From Ferrimonas futtsuensis DSM 18154 (GTDB lineage: Bacteria; Pseudomonadota; Gammaproteobacteria; Enterobacterales; Shewanellaceae): a stretch of 64,000 bases of DNA. The DNA lies in NCBI RefSeq assembly GCF_000422645.1, contig NZ_AUGL01000016.1, positions 50,765 to 114,764 on the forward strand, given 5' to 3'. Made by a program: the position numbers and the translations under genes. Under the pieces are notes generated by a model. The model was not told the origin of the DNA and did not search any database. It saw only the letters and a program-made list of their open reading frames with translations. This document shows positions 49,103 to 57,573 of the stretch, piece after piece. Position 1 is the stretch's first letter; each line of letters starts with the position of its first letter.

Positions 49103-49462
49103 ATGGCCGAGGCTGCCGCTGCACCCACAGTCGCCGAGCTGGTTGAGTTGTTAAATTATCCGCGCAACAAGATGCGCGACAACATGGATGTGCGCTTCTG
49201 TCCCCACGCGGTATTCTATAACCCAGTGGATGAGCGATGCATCTATTGTCACCAGGGCATGGAGTGTAAGTGGCTGAATCATAACGACGAGCTGGTCGCC
49301 GTTGAACGAAAGTCCATGAAGGAGTTTCGTCGTGAGCTGACCCTGGCTTGTGATTACGTTGAGGCTCAGCTGACCCCCGCCCACCTGTCGCGTCGCGCCT
49401 GCAGTTGCGATAACTGTAAATGGCTGGAACGCGTGAGGGTGGTCCTGTCCAAAGAGTGGTAA
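49103..49462 (+). CDS. Cys-rich cytoplasmic protein under an FNR site
   Basis: A 119-residue soluble protein of unknown function. Seven Cys and several His are grouped as 'RFCPHAVFYNP', 'RCIYCHQGMECKWL' and, near the end, 'RACSCDNCKWLERV'. This suggests one or two zinc or iron-sulfur sites, although CxxCH in 'CIYCHQ' is not accompanied by a signal peptide and so is unlikely to bind haem. The start is ATG 49103; ATG 49088 is an alternative. A perfect FNR site implies anaerobic induction. I have seen similar short proteins only as hypothetical in Shewanella relatives. Confidence 0.75.
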   Translation: MAEAAAAPTVAELVELLNYPRNKMRDNMDVRFCPHAVFYNPVDERCIYCHQGMECKWLNHNDELVAVERKSMKEFRRELTLACDYVEAQLTPAHLSRRACSCDNCKWLERVRVVLSKEW

Positions 49463-49522
49463 TGACATTCTTTCAGTGAGCAGGTAAGGTGCCAAGCCTG
49501 AATAGAGCAGGATTGGCACTTT

Positions 49523-50176
49523 ATGGACGCATCATTCTGGCACGATAAGTGGGAAAACCAGCTTATCGGCTTTCATCAGGACGAGATCAACCCCTTCCTT
49601 AAATCCCACTGGTCGAGCATCGACCACGACAGTGGGCGCATCTTCGTTCCCCTGTGTGGCAAATCCCTGGATATGATCTGGCTGGCGGAGCACGGTGAAA
49701 CCGTGGTGGGCTGTGAACTCAGTGAACTGGCGGTCTCCGGCTTCTTCGACGAACGTGGTCTGTCGCCACAGGTGGACAGTCACCCCCCGCTGACATGTTT
49801 TCGTGCCGGCCCCTTCGAGCTGTGGCAGGGGGACATGTTCCAGCTGGACAGTGAGCAACTGACCCCGCTCAGTGCCTTCTACGACCGGGCGGCGTTGATT
49901 GCCCTGCCCGAAGCGATGCGCGTCGCGTACTGGCACAAGCTGGCGAGCATGCTGACGCCAGGCACCCAGGGACTGCTGATCACCCTGGATTACCCTCAGC
50001 AGCAGCTCTCCGGCCCGCCCTTCTCGGTCAGCGAGGCGCAGGTGTTGGCACTCAGCGACGGGCTGTTCAAGGTGGAACTGCTGGAGCGCATCGATGTGCT
50101 GGCAGACAACCCCAGATTCCTCAACAAAGGGGTCGAACGCCTGGATGAACTGGTGTTCCGCCTGACCCGGCTGTAG
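49523..50176 (+). CDS. tpm: Thiopurine S-methyltransferase
   Basis: A 217-residue SAM-dependent methyltransferase of the TPMT family. 'FWHDKWENQLIGFHQDEINPFL' marks the N-terminus, 'RIFVPLCGKSLDMIWLAEHG' the SAM motif I, and 'FYDRAALIALP' motif II. 'SGPPFSVS' is also family-typical. In bacteria it is associated with tellurite and selenite methylation and detoxification. It lies 60 bp after the Cys-rich gene in the same direction and may be cotranscribed from the FNR-type promoter. Confidence 0.93.
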   Translation: MDASFWHDKWENQLIGFHQDEINPFLKSHWSSIDHDSGRIFVPLCGKSLDMIWLAEHGETVVGCELSELAVSGFFDERGLSPQVDSHPPLTCFRAGPFELWQGDMFQLDSEQLTPLSAFYDRAALIALPEAMRVAYWHKLASMLTPGTQGLLITLDYPQQQLSGPPFSVSEAQVLALSDGLFKVELLERIDVLADNPRFLNKGVERLDELVFRLTRL

Positions 50177-50192
50177 TTCGTCTCAGGGCAAC

Positions 50193-51095
50193 TTAGGCCA
50201 GCGACAGCAGGAAGGGGATCAGGATCGGGGTGGCCAGGCTCAGCAGGAAGCCGGAGACAATGGCCACCGGCACCACCTTGGGTCCCCCGGTCTGCTGCAG
50301 CACCGGCAGGGTGAAATCCATGGCGGTGGCGCCGCCGTAGCCGATGGCGCCGGCGGGGGAGACCCGCATCAGGGCGGGGATCAGCACGATGGCGATCAGC
50401 TCGCGGCTGAGATCCGCCAGGAAGGCCACCGAACCCAGCACCGGGCCCAGGCCATCGGTGATCAGAATCCCGGACAGGGAGTACCAGCCAAAGCCCGACG
50501 CGAGAATCACCCCGTGCAGCAGTGGCAGGTCGTGGATCAGCGCGGTCAGGGCGCCGGCCACCAGGGAGGTGAGGGCGACCAGGGCGGCAATGGCCAACCC
50601 CCTGGGGTTGAGCAGGATGCTGCGCAGCCCCAGGTTGGAGCCTCTCAACTGGATGCCGATGAGTGCCAGCAGCACCATCAGGGCGCCGTTGGCGGTCTGC
50701 TCAATCAGGCTGTGGGGCAGGGTTACCACCAGCCCCAGCACCACCCCGGCGGCCACCACCAGTGCCAGCTTCAGCGATTCCATCACCAGCTTGCCCAGAG
50801 GTTGCCTGCTCTCACCCAGATCCAGGGCCAGGGGCCAGCGCCTGTCCACCAGCGGCAGGGCCGCCAGGTTCAGCCCCAGGGTCAGGACAATCAGGGTGGC
50901 CAGCAGCACTCCGATGGTGCCCAGCTCCGACGCCAGGTTGTCTACCTGGGCCAAAGAGAGCCCCATCAGGGCCAGGATCAGATAGACGATGCCGCTGAGT
51001 ACCCAATCGATGCGCGCCAGCAGGCGACGACTCTTTACGGGCACCAGGTAGCCGCCAAACAGCGGCAGGAGAATGATCAACGATTCCAGGGACAT
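50193..51095 (-). CDS. lysO: Lysine exporter LysO family protein
   Basis: A 300-residue membrane protein with eight to nine hydrophobic helices. 'GFGWYSLSGILITDGLGPVLGSVAFLADLSREL' (quoted in part) and 'GYGGATAMDFTLPVLQQTGG' match the LysO/YbjE (DUF340) family. E. coli LysO exports lysine and toxic lysine analogues. ATG 51095 follows GAGG at 9 nt. It is convergent with tpm, separated by only 16 bp. Confidence 0.88.
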   Translation of the reverse strand: MSLESLIILLPLFGGYLVPVKSRRLLARIDWVLSGIVYLILALMGLSLAQVDNLASELGTIGVLLATLIVLTLGLNLAALPLVDRRWPLALDLGESRQPLGKLVMESLKLALVVAAGVVLGLVVTLPHSLIEQTANGALMVLLALIGIQLRGSNLGLRSILLNPRGLAIAALVALTSLVAGALTALIHDLPLLHGVILASGFGWYSLSGILITDGLGPVLGSVAFLADLSRELIAIVLIPALMRVSPAGAIGYGGATAMDFTLPVLQQTGGPKVVPVAIVSGFLLSLATPILIPFLLSLA

Positions 51096-51337
51096 CAATA
51101 CTAACCTCGGTTGGGGACACAGCAGGTTAGCAGGGCCGCCCCGGCTCTACAACTTCGACGCTCTGCCGCAACCGGCTGCTTCGAGTGGATGTGTCCAGGT
51201 TCAATGAGTTAGCGCCTGGCCTCATGGCATTGACGCACTCACCGTCGCCGATGAGGCGAAATCCTGTCGCCTGGAGAGGATTCGAGCGGTTTCGTGTATA
51301 CTGTGCGCTTCGAATTTTTTGGGTTGGAGTATCACCT

Positions 51338-52657
51338 TTGCAATTTTCTGAACTGGGTCTCGACAAGCGATTGGTTGAACGCATGGATCACCAGGGCTTC
51401 CAGCAGGCCACGGACATCCAGCAGCAAGCCATTCCGGTCGCCATCGCCGGCAAGGACCTGCTGGCTTCCTCGAAGACGGGATCCGGTAAGACCCTGGCCT
51501 ACCTGCTGCCGGCGGTTCAGAGAGTGATGAAGCAGAAGGCCCTGAGTAAGCGCGACCCGCGGGTGGTGGTGCTGGCCCCAACCCGGGAGCTGGCCAAGCA
51601 GGTCTATGGTCAGCTGCGCAGCCTGATCTCCAACACCAGCATCAAGGGTGTGTTGATTCTTGGTGGTGAAGACTTCAACCAGCAGAGTAAGGATCTGGCC
51701 AAAGATCCCCACTTCGTCATCGCCACTCCGGGGCGACTGGCGGACCACCTGGAACACGGTCACCTCTACCTCAACGGCCTGGAGCTGCTGATCCTGGATG
51801 AGGCGGACCGGATGCTGGACCTGGGTTTTGCCGACCAGCTCAATGCCATCCACAAGGCGGCGGACCACCGTCGTCGCCAGACCTTGATGTTCTCCGCCAC
51901 CCTGGACAGTGCCGTGGTGAGCGAATTTGGCCAGGACCTGCTGAGTGCCCCGGCCCGGGTGCGCATCGACGCCGAGCAGCAGATGCACGCCAACATCCGC
52001 CACACCTTCATCCTGTCGGATCACCTGGATCATAAGCAGGCCCAGCTGATGAAGCTGCTGCAGGAGAAGCCGTTCAACCAGGCGATGCTGTTTACCGCCA
52101 CCCGGGCAGACACCGATCGTCTGGCCCAGCTGCTGGCGGAGCAGGGGTACACCACCCTGGCCCTGTCCGGGGATCTCAGTCAGGCGGCCCGTAACCGCAT
52201 CATGGATGAGTTTGCCGCCGGCAAGGCGCAGATTCTGGTGACCACCGATCTGGCCAGCCGTGGCCTGGACATCAGTCAGGTCTCCATGGTGATCAACTTC
52301 GACTTGCCCAAGCACTCCGAAGAGTACATCCACCGCAGTGGCCGAACCGGCCGTGCCGGCGCCACCGGGGAAGCCTATTCCCTGGTGGGCCCCAAGGACT
52401 GGAAGGCGGCGGAAGATCTGCAGCGATTCCTGGGCCAGAGTCTGAGCTTCGAAGCCATGGAGGGGATGGAGGCCAAGTTCAAGGGGTTCAAACCCAAGCC
52501 CAAGGCCAAGAGCGTCAGCAAGGACGACCAGGGGGGCCCGAAGAAGGCCGTGCCGAAGAAATCGGCCGCGCCCAGGAAGAAGCGCAAGACCGCCTTCGTC
52601 CTCAAGGACGCCGGCGAGCTGCCCTTCATCCCGAAGAAGCCCAGCTCAGAAGAATAA
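51338..52657 (+). CDS. DEAD-box RNA helicase, SrmB-like
   Basis: A 439-residue helicase. The Q motif is 'GFQQATDIQQQAIP', motif I 'SSKTGSGKT' near 47, motif II 'LILDEADRMLDLGF' near 152, and motif III 'FSATL'. Motif VI is 'HRSGRTGRAG'. A basic, Lys-rich tail of about 70 residues follows, as in SrmB-type helicases acting in 50S assembly or mRNA decay. The start is TTG 51338, with GGAG 8 nt upstream; the earlier open codons overlap a TATACT -10 element (51297-51302), so they are likely untranslated. It is terminated by a strong hairpin. Confidence 0.9.
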   Translation: MQFSELGLDKRLVERMDHQGFQQATDIQQQAIPVAIAGKDLLASSKTGSGKTLAYLLPAVQRVMKQKALSKRDPRVVVLAPTRELAKQVYGQLRSLISNTSIKGVLILGGEDFNQQSKDLAKDPHFVIATPGRLADHLEHGHLYLNGLELLILDEADRMLDLGFADQLNAIHKAADHRRRQTLMFSATLDSAVVSEFGQDLLSAPARVRIDAEQQMHANIRHTFILSDHLDHKQAQLMKLLQEKPFNQAMLFTATRADTDRLAQLLAEQGYTTLALSGDLSQAARNRIMDEFAAGKAQILVTTDLASRGLDISQVSMVINFDLPKHSEEYIHRSGRTGRAGATGEAYSLVGPKDWKAAEDLQRFLGQSLSFEAMEGMEAKFKGFKPKPKAKSVSKDDQGGPKKAVPKKSAAPRKKRKTAFVLKDAGELPFIPKKPSSEE

Positions 52658-52683
52658 AAAAACGCGCCGAAAGGCGCGTTTTT
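52658..52683 (+). terminator. Rho-independent terminator of the DEAD-box gene
   Basis: AAAACGCGCC, a GAAA tetraloop and GGCGCGTTTT, followed by T. Confidence 0.92.
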
Positions 52684-52705
52684 CTGTTTCAGGGTGGAGT
52701 CACTA

Positions 52706-53062
52706 TTACTCCAGGCCGTCGTCGACGTCGTCGTCCTCAGGCTCCAGCATGCCCCAGCCGTCGCTCTTACCCTTGTACTTCTTGCACAGGGCGGTCAGGG
52801 TCTTCTCAATGTCGCAGATGGGGCCATGCTCGGGCACCATCTCGGTCACCAGGCGCAGCTCCCACTCCTTGGCGGCCTCGTTGTAATTCAGGTAGAGGCC
52901 ACAGCCGGGGTACTCCTTCTGCACCCGCTCGGCCGCCTGGCGGCCCTGCTCCTCGTCGGCAAACAGCACGTAGAAGTCCAGCATGTAGGGCTGGCTCAGA
53001 TCGATGCCTTCACCCTGCATCAGTTCCAGCAGTTCGCCGGTGGGGTCGGAGGGAAATGTCAT
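52706..53062 (-). CDS. rraB: RNase E inhibitor RraB
   Basis: The 118-residue protein has the RraB fold signature 'YMLDFYVLFADEEQGRQAAERV'. The family 'CDIEKTLTALCKKYKGKSDGWGMLE' segment and an acidic tail ('PEDDDVDDGLE') follow. RraB binds the degradosome scaffold region of RNase E and alters mRNA decay. It sits next to an RNA helicase gene and an S4 RNA-binding gene, a small RNA-metabolism cluster. Confidence 0.88.
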   Translation of the reverse strand: MTFPSDPTGELLELMQGEGIDLSQPYMLDFYVLFADEEQGRQAAERVQKEYPGCGLYLNYNEAAKEWELRLVTEMVPEHGPICDIEKTLTALCKKYKGKSDGWGMLEPEDDDVDDGLE

Positions 53063-53077
53063 GGGTTCTCTCTATGG

Positions 53078-53374
53078 TTAAAACTCGATGGAGGGGCGGG
53101 CCCGTTTCTTCGGGGCACTGCTCTTGGCCTGGGCCTTGGGCTTGGCACCCTCCTGGGGGGGAGCGATGGTGACCTTCTCGCCGTTGAAGCTGACCCGGTC
53201 GCCGGCCACCAGCTTGCGCCGCTTGCGGGTTTCCAGCTCGTCGTTCACCTCGACCATGCCTTCGCTGATCACCAGCTTGGCATCGCTGCCGGAACCGACC
53301 CAGCCCTGAACCTTCAGCACTTTATACAGCTCAACGAAATCACATCCTGGCATCAGGGGCAGTTGCTCACTCAT
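53078..53374 (-). CDS. S4-domain RNA-binding protein
   Basis: A 97-residue protein with an S4-like fold ('FVELYKVLKVQGWVGSGSDAKLVISEGMVEVNDELETRKRRKL', recognised in part), as in YbcJ. An Ala/Lys-rich basic tail ('KPKAQAKSSAPKKRARPS') follows. ATG 53374 has AGGA upstream and gives family length; an open frame continues another 40 codons upstream without similarity. RNA binding is inferred from the fold. It is 15 bp upstream of rraB on the same strand. Confidence 0.82.
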   Translation of the reverse strand: MSEQLPLMPGCDFVELYKVLKVQGWVGSGSDAKLVISEGMVEVNDELETRKRRKLVAGDRVSFNGEKVTIAPPQEGAKPKAQAKSSAPKKRARPSIEF

Positions 53375-53480
53375 CAGTCTCTGTCCTGTTAAATCAACGG
53401 CGATAGTATAGCGGGAATCGTTGGGGAAGCGGGAGCGGGAAGAAAGGAAAAAAGGTGCAGACTGGGGTTGTGCTGCACCC

Positions 53481-53900
53481 TTAAGGTAAAACATTCTCTT
53501 TTGCCAGCTGCTGCTCTATCAGCTTGGGCTTGTTGCCATAGATCAAGGTGTCGCCAATGAGGAGGATGGGTACGCTGTCACAACCCAGGGGTACGTGTCC
53601 TTGATACCAGCTCGGGCTGGCGGTCAGGTCACGCTCCTCAAAATTCACCGCCCGGTTCGCAAGAAGTGAGTGGATCTCCCTGCTTGCTGGACACCAGCTG
53701 GCGTTATAGATAACCACCTGGGCCTTGCTGTCTCCGGAATAGGCCGAGAAGTCTCCTTGAAATTGAGCGGGGGGATGGGTCAGGGTCTCCAGGGCGACCA
53801 CCAGCACCAGTGCCGAAAACGGCAACAGCAACAGTTGAGCCACATTGGTCAGCAAGGGCCAGAGAGAGGAGTTGGCTTGCTGGTCCCGGAGCGTCGACAT
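53481..53900 (-). CDS. Membrane-anchored glutaredoxin-like protein
   Basis: A 139-residue protein with an N-terminal membrane helix ('VAQLLLLPFSALVLVVALETL') and a thioredoxin-fold domain. The active-site-like motif is 'NASWCPASREIHSLL', that is CPxS, a monothiol variant lacking the second Cys. 'SVPILLIGDTLIYGNKP' contains the conserved cis-Pro and corresponds to the glutathione-binding loop. The topology suggests the domain may face the periplasm, but this cannot be settled by eye. It overlaps the open frame before the S4 gene. Confidence 0.75.
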   Translation of the reverse strand: MSTLRDQQANSSLWPLLTNVAQLLLLPFSALVLVVALETLTHPPAQFQGDFSAYSGDSKAQVVIYNASWCPASREIHSLLANRAVNFEERDLTASPSWYQGHVPLGCDSVPILLIGDTLIYGNKPKLIEQQLAKENVLP

Positions 53901-54170
53901 GACGTACCTCCCGCAGGGATATCAGGAACTGTCCGTTGTGCAGCAAAAAAAGGGGAGAGGTTGTCTGGACCTATCACTCCCTTGACTGCTGCCCAGACGC
54001 CTACAGAATACCGATGGCACCGGGTGGCCGACAGTGGCGACTACCGCTCCTTCGTGTGAGAGATCAGCCATTTACAACGTAAAGGATTCGCCGAGTTGGC
54101 GAAAAAACAGTTCAGGATGGGCGGTCAGAGCCGGAAAATGAAAGGGCTGGTGAAGCGTGCTGGGGAGAGA
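53901..54170. other. Gene-free stretch between the glutaredoxin-like gene and fis
   Basis: I see no convincing gene, tRNA or repeat here. The region must hold the promoter of the glutaredoxin-like gene. Open frames crossing it are antisense extensions without protein-like composition. Confidence 0.5.
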
Positions 54171-54207
54171 AAACGAAAAAACCCTTAGCTCAGAGAGCTA
54201 AGGGTTT
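54171..54207 (-). terminator. Rho-independent terminator of dusB-fis
   Basis: AAACCCTTAGCTC (54179-54191) and GAGCTAAGGGTTT (54195-54207) form a 13-bp stem; on the minus strand it is followed by TTTTCGTTTT. Confidence 0.93.
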
Positions 54208-54234
54208 GAATTTTAAAACTTTAGAGCAGAGCTC

Positions 54235-54540
54235 TTAGTTCATGCCGTACTTCTTCAGCTTCTTGCGCAGAGTACCGCGGTTGATGCCCATGATGTTGGC
54301 AGCACGGGTCTGGTTACCACGGGTGTACTGCATGATGATGTCCAGCAGGGGCTGTTCCACTTCGCACAGGACCATCTCGTACACTTCAGAAGCTTCCTGG
54401 CCGTCCAGCTGAGCAAAGTAGTTGCTTACGGCGCGCTTCACGGAGTCGCGTAACAGCTGAGGCTTCACGGTGCCGTTGGGGGTTTCGATCTGGCCTACGG
54501 TCAGTTGTGCTTCTGGATGGGAGTTCTGCTGATCAAACAT
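54235..54540 (-). CDS. fis: DNA-binding protein Fis
   Basis: The 101-residue nucleoid protein is close to the E. coli Fis length (98). The C-terminal helix-turn-helix '[30 protein letters not shown]' (family-invariant, quoted in part) is essentially identical to that of E. coli. The dimer core 'LYEMVL'-type segment is '[18 protein letters not shown]'. It follows dusB in an operon, as in all enterics and Shewanella. Fis activates rRNA promoters such as the one at the right end of this window. Confidence 0.98.
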   Translation of the reverse strand: MFDQQNSHPEAQLTVGQIETPNGTVKPQLLRDSVKRAVSNYFAQLDGQEASEVYEMVLCEVEQPLLDIIMQYTRGNQTRAANIMGINRGTLRKKLKKYGMN

Positions 54541-54565
54541 ACTGCCTTGCTCTTAAATTAAATTG

Positions 54566-55525
54566 TTAAACCTGGTCAAAATAGCGCGTCAGCGCTTCGA
54601 GTTGCGCTGTGGCACTTTCCAAACGATTAAACTCGCGTCGTACCGAATCCTGCTGCTGGTGCGTCAGGTACCATCCCACATGCTTCCGGGCGATGCGAAG
54701 ACCACGCTCTTCGCCGTAGAAACGGTGCAGGGTGTCCAGATGCTCCAGCATGATGCCCCGAATCTCTTCCTGGCTCGGGGCCGACAGTTTGGTGCCGGTA
54801 CGAAGAAAGTGCTCAATTTCCCGAAACAGCCATGGCTGTCCCTGGGCGGCTCGACCAATCATGATCGCATCCGCCTGGGTAACTTCCAGGACATGACGCG
54901 CTTTCTCTGGGCTGTCGATATCCCCATTGGCGACAACCGGGATGGACACCGCCTGCTTGATGGCAGCGATGGTGTCGTATTCCGCCTCACCCTTGTACAT
55001 GCACTGCCGGGTACGGCCATGCACGGCGAGGGAGGCGATCCCATGTTGTTCGGCAATCTGGGCAATCTCGATGCCATTTCGATGCTCTGGATCCCAACCG
55101 GTGCGGATCTTCAGGGTGACAGGCACGTCTACGGCGTTAACCACCGCATCCAGTATCTGTTTCACCCGGTCCGGTTCCCGCATCAGAGCGGACCCAGCCA
55201 TCTTCTTATTCACTTTTTTTGCCGGACAGCCCATGTTGATGTCGATGATCTGGGCACCACGCTCCACATTGAAGCGCGCCGCCTGGGCCATTAACTCGGG
55301 CTCAGCGCCGGCGATCTGTACTGAACGAATTCCGTCTTCACCACCGTGGTCCATCCGCGAGCGCGACTTGTCCGAATCCCAAACTTTGGGATTGGAAGAC
55401 AACATCTCAGACACGGCTAACCCAGCGCCTAAACGGCGACACAGTGTGCGGAAGGGGAGATCCGTTACCCCGGCCATGGGAGCCACGATCAGCCGGTTTT
55501 CCAGTTGATAGGGTCCTATGCGCAT
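54566..55525 (-). CDS. dusB: tRNA-dihydrouridine synthase B
   Basis: A 319-residue FMN-dependent enzyme reducing U to dihydrouridine in tRNA. '[21 protein letters not shown]' at the N-terminus, '[20 protein letters not shown]' with the catalytic Cys, and '[16 protein letters not shown]' are DusB signatures. '[13 protein letters not shown]' and '[16 protein letters not shown]' bind FMN. It is the promoter-proximal gene of the dusB-fis operon, 25 bp before fis. Confidence 0.97.
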   Translation of the reverse strand: MRIGPYQLENRLIVAPMAGVTDLPFRTLCRRLGAGLAVSEMLSSNPKVWDSDKSRSRMDHGGEDGIRSVQIAGAEPELMAQAARFNVERGAQIIDINMGCPAKKVNKKMAGSALMREPDRVKQILDAVVNAVDVPVTLKIRTGWDPEHRNGIEIAQIAEQHGIASLAVHGRTRQCMYKGEAEYDTIAAIKQAVSIPVVANGDIDSPEKARHVLEVTQADAIMIGRAAQGQPWLFREIEHFLRTGTKLSAPSQEEIRGIMLEHLDTLHRFYGEERGLRIARKHVGWYLTHQQQDSVRREFNRLESATAQLEALTRYFDQV

Positions 55526-55561
55526 GATGACAAATCTCCTCGTACGTTCACGAGGGAGCGC

Positions 55562-55590
55562 ATATTACTCTTTTTTATCAGTGGTGGGAA
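55562..55590 (-). promoter_or_regulatory. Promoter of dusB-fis
   Basis: On the minus strand, TTCCCA (55590-55585), a 17-bp spacer and TAATAT (55567-55562), followed by the GC-rich discriminator GCGCTCCC. A GC-rich discriminator is the hallmark of stringently controlled promoters such as fis. Confidence 0.55.
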
Positions 55591-55667
55591 GGTCAATAAA
55601 TGTACGAGAAGCAACTTTTTTTGCTTGACATTATTGGAGTTATTTCAATGAGGGCAGGGGGGTCAAA

Positions 55668-55683
55668 GTGAGTGGGCACTCAC
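55668..55683 (-). terminator. Palindrome downstream of prmA
   Basis: GTGAGTG (55668-55674) and CACTCAC (55677-55683) form a 7-bp palindrome about 40 bp after the prmA stop, with only TTTG following on the minus strand. It may be a weak terminator or a protein-binding site. Confidence 0.35.
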
Positions 55684-55722
55684 ATACCCGACCACCCCTG
55701 AAATCGTTCGTTTTTTGAACGT

Positions 55723-56607
55723 TTACTTGCGAGTGCCGCTGATGCGACACCAATCTTCCATTACCGCGGTGTCGTCCAGCTCAAACCACTGGCTGTAAAT
55801 TTTGCGAAGTTCGTCATTCTGTTCCTGCAGCAGACCGGACAGCGCCAGCCGTCCGCCCGGCTTCACCAGACCGGCAATCAGAGGCGCCAGCTCCCGCAGG
55901 GGACCGGCGAGAATGTTGGCGATCAGCACATCCGCCTGCAGGTTCTCGGGCTGATTCTTGGGCAGGTAGAGGTCGAAGCGGCTCTCTTCGATGCCGTTGC
56001 GGCCGGCGTTGTCCTGGCTGGCAGTCAGGGCCTGGGGATCGATGTCGATGCCGACGCAGTGCTGGGCGCCCAGTTTGAGAGCCGCCACCGCCAGGATGCC
56101 GGAACCACAGCCGAAGTCGATCACCTGCTTGCCGAACATATCCAGGCCATCGAGCCACTGCAGACACAGGGCGGTGGTGGGGTGGGTGCCGGTGCCGAAG
56201 GCCAGGCCGGGATCCAGCAATACATTGACCGCGTCCGGTTCCGGGGCCTCGTGCCAGCTGGGGCAGATCCACAGACGCTGGCCAAATTGCATCGGCTTGA
56301 AGTTGTCCATCCACTCCCGCTCCCAGTCCTTGTCCTCCAGGGCCTCTACCTTGTGGGTGAAGTCGGGGCCCAGTTCAGGTTGCGCTTCCAGCTCGGTCAC
56401 CACCGACTTCATGTCGGTGATGGCGTCATACAGGCCGATGACGTCGGTGTCACCCCACAGGCGGGTCTCTCCGGGCAGGGGTTCAAACACCGGGGTGTCT
56501 TTGGCGTCCACGAAGGTCACGGAGACGGCGCCGGTTTCGGTCAGGTGATCGCCGATGGTCTCGGCCAGCTCACCATTGGTGTTAATGCGGATCTGAATCC
56601 AGGGCAT
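55723..56607 (-). CDS. prmA: Ribosomal protein L11 methyltransferase
   Basis: The 294-residue protein has '[20 protein letters not shown]' and the SAM motif '[20 protein letters not shown]'. '[15 protein letters not shown]' (the NILA catalytic region) completes the PrmA pattern. The N-terminal L11-recognition domain starts '[16 protein letters not shown]'. It sits directly upstream of dusB-fis, the usual prmA-dusB-fis order, with about 200 bp between, so dusB has its own promoter. Confidence 0.97.
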   Translation of the reverse strand: MPWIQIRINTNGELAETIGDHLTETGAVSVTFVDAKDTPVFEPLPGETRLWGDTDVIGLYDAITDMKSVVTELEAQPELGPDFTHKVEALEDKDWEREWMDNFKPMQFGQRLWICPSWHEAPEPDAVNVLLDPGLAFGTGTHPTTALCLQWLDGLDMFGKQVIDFGCGSGILAVAALKLGAQHCVGIDIDPQALTASQDNAGRNGIEESRFDLYLPKNQPENLQADVLIANILAGPLRELAPLIAGLVKPGGRLALSGLLQEQNDELRKIYSQWFELDDTAVMEDWCRISGTRK

Positions 56608-56725
56608 AGTGCGCTCATAGTTAAGGAGGTTTGGTTGCCTCTATTGTATGCGACAACGTCTGCCGCTGCATCCGGCGTATATCAAAGGCAGACGACTGTT
56701 GCTATTTTGAACTGGGGTCAAATAG

Positions 56726-56741
56726 TGTGATTGATTTCACA
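56726..56741 (+). promoter_or_regulatory. Perfect CRP site upstream of frdC
   Basis: TGTGA-TTGATT-TCACA matches both CRP half-sites completely. Confidence 0.82.
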
Positions 56742-56759
56742 TGGGTGAAAATCCCATAG

Positions 56760-56773
56760 GTGATCTTGATCAA
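56760..56773 (+). promoter_or_regulatory. FNR-type site upstream of frdC
   Basis: GTGAT-CTTG-ATCAA matches the FNR consensus at 9 of 10 positions. Its centre is 33 bp downstream of the CRP site centre and about 97 bp before the frdC start codon. Confidence 0.7.
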
Positions 56774-56863
56774 TGACTGGTGTTTTGTCCCTTAACGAGG
56801 GGCGGGCGGAGCCGTATCGTTGATCTTCCTCTTCTAATCCCTACAACAATAATAGGTTTAACT

Positions 56864-57562
56864 ATGACCCCTAATGGAGTAAGCGGTCGTACCGCAGCCA
56901 GGCTGGATCGATGGCAGGGGCTCTCCGGAGCCGCGCTGGCGATCTTCCTGCTGTTCCACCTGCACTTCGAATCCAGCATCCTGTTCGGTAAAGAGGCGTT
57001 CTACCGGGTGGTGCGGATCCTCGAAGCGGGCTTCCTGGATCCTCAAGGCCATGGCTTTCCCGCCCTGACCGTGCTGGTGGCCCTGACTCTGACCGTATTG
57101 CTGCTGATCCACGCCCTCACTGCCCTGCGCCGCTTCCCCCAGAAGTATCGCCAGTGGCGTGCCCTGAAACAGCAGGCGGGCCTGCGTCTGCCGGACACCC
57201 GCCTGTGGCTGCTGCAGCTGGCAACAGGTTTCGCCCTGTTCTTCCTGGTGCCGGTGCACCTGATTGGCATCCTGCTGGATCCCGCCGCCATCGGCCCCCA
57301 CCAGTCTGCCTACCGCATCGTCGAGCAGGGCTTCGGCTGGCTCTACATGCTGCTGATGCCCCTGGTGGTGCTGCACGCGGTGATCGGTCTCTACCGCCTC
57401 AGCCTGAAATGGTTCGGCGATAAGGTGTCCCGCGCCAAGGCCCGCAAGCTGGCCCTGGGCGTCACGCTGTGGCTTCTGGTGCTGGGCAGCGCCAGCCTGG
57501 TGATGTGGCTGGCCGTGGGTCAGAGCCTGCCAGTTCCCCTGACTCCCTACAGCCCCAACTGA
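56864..57562 (+). CDS. frdC: Fumarate reductase cytochrome b subunit
   Basis: A 232-residue membrane subunit of a Wolinella-type quinol:fumarate reductase. Five hydrophobic helices carry His residues placed to bind two b haems: '[12 protein letters not shown]', '[19 protein letters not shown]', '[11 protein letters not shown]' and '[19 protein letters not shown]'. E. coli-type reductase has two haem-free anchors instead. ATG 56864 is preferred; 28 earlier open codons overlap the promoter. It is the first gene of frdCAB, with CRP and FNR sites upstream. Confidence 0.9.
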   Translation: MTPNGVSGRTAARLDRWQGLSGAALAIFLLFHLHFESSILFGKEAFYRVVRILEAGFLDPQGHGFPALTVLVALTLTVLLLIHALTALRRFPQKYRQWRALKQQAGLRLPDTRLWLLQLATGFALFFLVPVHLIGILLDPAAIGPHQSAYRIVEQGFGWLYMLLMPLVVLHAVIGLYRLSLKWFGDKVSRAKARKLALGVTLWLLVLGSASLVMWLAVGQSLPVPLTPYSPN

Positions 57563-57573
57563 GGATAACAACA

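Noticed and set aside
49232..49261. CxxCH in the Cys-rich protein as a cytochrome c haem site
   Set aside because: The protein has no signal peptide, so covalent haem attachment is unlikely; metal or Fe-S binding fits better.
53670..54059. A 129-codon plus-strand frame before fis
   Set aside because: It is antisense to the glutaredoxin-like gene and has no protein-like features beyond it.
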